Shown here one piece after another: positions 61,010-64,000 of a stretch of DNA of 64,000 nucleotides. The notes under the pieces were generated by a model, which did no database searches, was not told the origin of the DNA, and saw only the letters and a program-made list of their open reading frames with translations. Source of the DNA: Rhabdornis inornatus (Eukaryota; Chordata; Aves; Passeriformes; Rhabdornithidae); contig VWZS01006721.1 of NCBI GenBank assembly GCA_013397075.1, forward strand, positions 2,028,848 to 2,092,847. Reading direction: 5' to 3'. The translations under genes and the position numbers were made by a program. How positions within the stretch are numbered: the stretch's first letter is position 1; the number at the start of each line of letters is the position of its first letter.

Positions 61010-61275
61010 ATGCATGATGGGCACCTGATCAGTTCATGCATGAGCACACAATAGTTTTATGCATGAACAGCCCATCACTGCACACATGAATGCCCTAAAA
61101 CGTTATGCATTAGTACCCAATTAGCTCATGCATGAGTGCCCAATTTATTTATACCTTAGCCTCCAATCACTCCATGCACAAGCACTCAATCTATTGACAA
61201 ACGAGCCTCCAGACAGCTCACGTGAGCACCCAATTAATCCATGCCCCAGTGCTCAATCAGCTCACACAGGAGCAG
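61010..61275. repeat. Degenerate minisatellite, unit about 20-25 bases
   Basis: About ten to twelve diverged copies of a unit like CATGCATGAGCACCCAATTA. The CATGCATGAGC and GTGCCCAATTTA / GCACCCAATTAA variants are easiest to see at 61044, 61130 and 61206. Unit length drifts, so the array looks old. Confidence 0.7.
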
Positions 61276-64000
61276 TTCTTTCTCATGCACCCACAGCACT
61301 TGCATGAGTGCTGTGCTGGGCAGAAAGTGCAGGGTTCAGATCAGTGATGCCATATTCCCATCCTCTGGCATTTCTTGGTGCAGGTGCTTCTCCACTGAAA
61401 ACTGGCTCTTTTCAGCAGCATCAGAACTACATTCAAGGTCCCCATGCTAGCCCAGAGGTGCACAAAGAACCCTCCTTTTCCCCAGAGCACTGAAGGGCTG
61501 AGGAGTAAGGTCTAGCAGGGGTCAACACATCTGCCCAGCCCTGGGAAGAGGCAGTGTCTTACCCTGCCCCTATGTCCAGCACCTGACTTTGCCTATCAGA
61601 GCTCAGCACTGCCTGCATCTCTGCCTTTGCTTTCTTCAAGGGTTGTACCAGGGTCACACAATTTCTCACTCTGAGGTAAAAGAATAGTTAGTTTTTCCTC
61701 ACTAGAAAGGTTAGACTGAGCTACAGAGGGAAGTCACCTTTTGAAGGGTATTTGGTTGCGAATCTCTAGCCACAAGCCTACACTGCTTTCTAAGAAAATA
61801 AGGACATTTTCTCAGAATGCTTTGCTACTCAGTCACAAACTCACAGCTCTAAGAGAGAACTGATTGCAACTCTTAGCAAGGCATAAATTTCAACGATCAT
61901 CTATGAGAAAACCATCCACAGAACAAAAACTTGAAAATAACAGTTCACAGGTCTTTTGCAGTAAACACATTTGTGTGAGTACATTACCACCTGGCTGCTC
62001 CAGTGCTGGGATAATGGGATGAGGAACATGGAATTAGAAGGTAAGGAAGCCAAGCTGCTGGGATCACTGACTGAGACCATGAGCCTGACCAAAACATGCC
62101 ACCTGTATGTAACACTGAAGCCCTCCCATTCCTCCAGCAAGGAAAAATACAAGTTCTATCTCGATGTACAAAGGCTGGAAGAACTACGTTACTTTACAGA
62201 AGATGTGCGGGGAACCTTTCCAACTCTAATTTCAAGCACAAAGTTTACAAGTACTTATGTGATAAGAAATTTGAAGTGAAAACCAGCCCTGGGCTTCCAG
62301 AGATGTAGCTCAGAGCAGTGACAATCCCAGATCAGGTACCCTTTTGCAGCAAGGCAGCATGATGAGAGACCATCATCTGCCAAGGGGAACTCCTGGCTGA
62401 GAAACTGCAAATTCCAATTTACAACACTGAAACTCCAAGGTCACTAGAAAAATGTTCCTCCTCGTCGCGCACAAGAGCCAAAATTGGCTTTAACTTCCCA
62501 TACATCTGGAAACCAAAGAGCTCAGCCAACACAACACTTCATTGCCTACACAGTGAGATAGCGAAGCTGTGCAGTGATAATGACACTGCACCAACAGAAA
62601 GCCCACAGCTTCTCTACCACAGCTGATAGGGAAGGTTCCAGATGCCTGCTTTCCTGAGACTCCAAATTTTTCTAATACTAAAAGCGAATCAAACACTTGT
62701 ACATGACTCGCGCTCCTTGCTAAGCTGCGCGCAGCTGTGCTGGACACCCGAGCAGTGGCTGGGGTCCTGTAAGCTATCCCTGCCCCAAAACCAACTCAGA
62801 GAGCATTCAGGATGTTATCCAGCTGCAGCTTGAGAAGAAGAACAGTACCTAGGGAAGTTCCTTCAACAAATCTAAGCAAAAGAGCAGAGTCTCTCTCAGA
62901 AGTATTATACACATACAAATACACAGCTCAGTGTGCTCAGTAAGTCACCAAGAACAGGAGTTCTTCAACAAGGAAGAAACACAGACTAGGGACAAAAAAT
63001 ACACTTCTATAGCCAGTGCATTTGAGAACTAGGCAAAGACTGAAAAATATAAAGTCTTAATACATTTATTAGTAACTGCTGGCATGTACTGTAGAATAGG
63101 CTACAATCTTCATACACAAGGAATTCATGGTTAGTACTGGCCAGGCATTGCAAAGCACAGGTTAAACAGAAAGCTGAAACAGCATGCACAACCTCCACAG
63201 GCTTATTTAACTGTTCTGAGTATGTAAATCCATCTCCCACCTGTCCAATCAATCTGCTTTCAGCCCTATTTAAATGCTACAAGGACCAAAATTATAGAGT
63301 TAGAAAAGGACTGGAGACAGCAGCTGTTTGCAAGTAGCAGGTAGCAGGAAAGTCCAGGTGACAGTTCCCTCCCTGCTCAAGGGTTAATTCCACTCCACTA
63401 TGAGCAGCTGGCAAGCAGAGAACTGTTTTCATCTCTTACTGCAAAGGAAACAGCAGATGCATATAGAACACGTCATTCTTCAGACACACCCTTTTTTCTG
63501 AAGGGGCCATAAAAGCAAAGGAGTAACCTAATGTGACCCAGGTGGTTACAGCACTCCCTATGGCTTCACTTGCTCACAGAACAAGCTAATAATAAGTTAT
63601 TATACGTTCATACAGCTCTATACTTGCTCATAACAAAACACCAATTAATTACAAAGCCAGCTGGCCAGTAACCTTCCCCTTCAGCTCTAGGTTTTATCAC
63701 TTCTCTATTTTCCCATTTAGTACCTTACCCTTCAACAGCACCAGCAAACACTACCATGACAACGGTGTTGCACACCCCACGAGGTACAACCAGGCCCTCA
63801 GACCATCTACTGACAGTCCCAGGCAAAAGCCTGGTTGGACACCTTTCATGTCTGGCCCTAAGTCAGACAGGCAATCGAGAGATTGTTCACAACTTAAGAC
63901 AACCTAACTAGAAGCAAAGCTCAAACCTTCAATAGGGTAAAACCCCTCTTTAATCTGTGCCTGAGACCAGGCAGATTGTGCTGTTCCACATCTTTCAACT

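Larger units (their letters stand above)
56761..64000. other. Intergenic sequence beyond PRKG2
   Basis: No gene recognised on either strand; open frames are short and unlike any family I know. BMP3, expected as the next gene by vertebrate gene order, is not visible. Two degenerate repeat arrays (59909-60413 and 61010-61275) are the only clear structures. Confidence 0.75.

Noticed and set aside
56761..64000. BMP3 exons on the minus strand
   Set aside because: Expected from gene order, but no TGF-beta cysteine-knot or prodomain sequence was seen on either strand.
1..64000. tRNA, rRNA, CRISPR arrays or bacterial-type operons
   Set aside because: No tRNA internal box pair, rRNA segment or regular spacer array was noticed; the window is animal nuclear DNA.

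Overview
The window is vertebrate nuclear DNA, almost certainly avian. It holds two multi-exon genes with GT-AG introns, CR1 LINE fragments, an ERV-type LTR, a CpG-island promoter and compact introns. Both genes read left to right. I assembled their exons by hand; each model gives an uninterrupted frame of the size I recall for the human protein.

Layout. 1-8457 is probably the tail of the long first intron of RASGEF1B. 8458-21806 carries all 13 coding exons of RASGEF1B (473 codons), a guanine nucleotide exchange factor for Rap2-type small GTPases. Its 3' UTR runs to about 23130. 23131-31051 is intergenic, with one unexplained 250-codon minus-strand open frame and a 16-base assembly gap inside a poly(T) run. 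A minus-strand solo LTR-like element (about 31052-31667) lies directly before a CpG island (about 31760-32530), which I take as the PRKG2 promoter and noncoding first exon. 34519-54728 carries all 18 coding exons of PRKG2 (772 codons), the membrane-anchored cGMP-dependent protein kinase II. The 3' UTR probably ends near 56525 or 56760. The last 7 kb contain no gene I recognise, only degenerate tandem repeats.

The two genes are also neighbours in the same orientation on human 4q21, so this is conserved vertebrate synteny. BMP3, the next gene expected beyond PRKG2, is not in the window. The two products have separate biochemical roles (Rap/Ras-family exchange versus cGMP signalling); nothing here suggests coregulation.

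The most interesting observations are: RASGEF1B exons 2-4, the set reported to circularise in mouse, would form a 444-nt circle with an endless open frame; PRKG2 intron 10 has a 76-nt pure pyrimidine tract ending at a decoy acceptor that would give a kinase-less protein; and a stack of LTR, G-quadruplex motif and GC minisatellite sits around the PRKG2 promoter. I found no clear evidence of a wholly new biological system.
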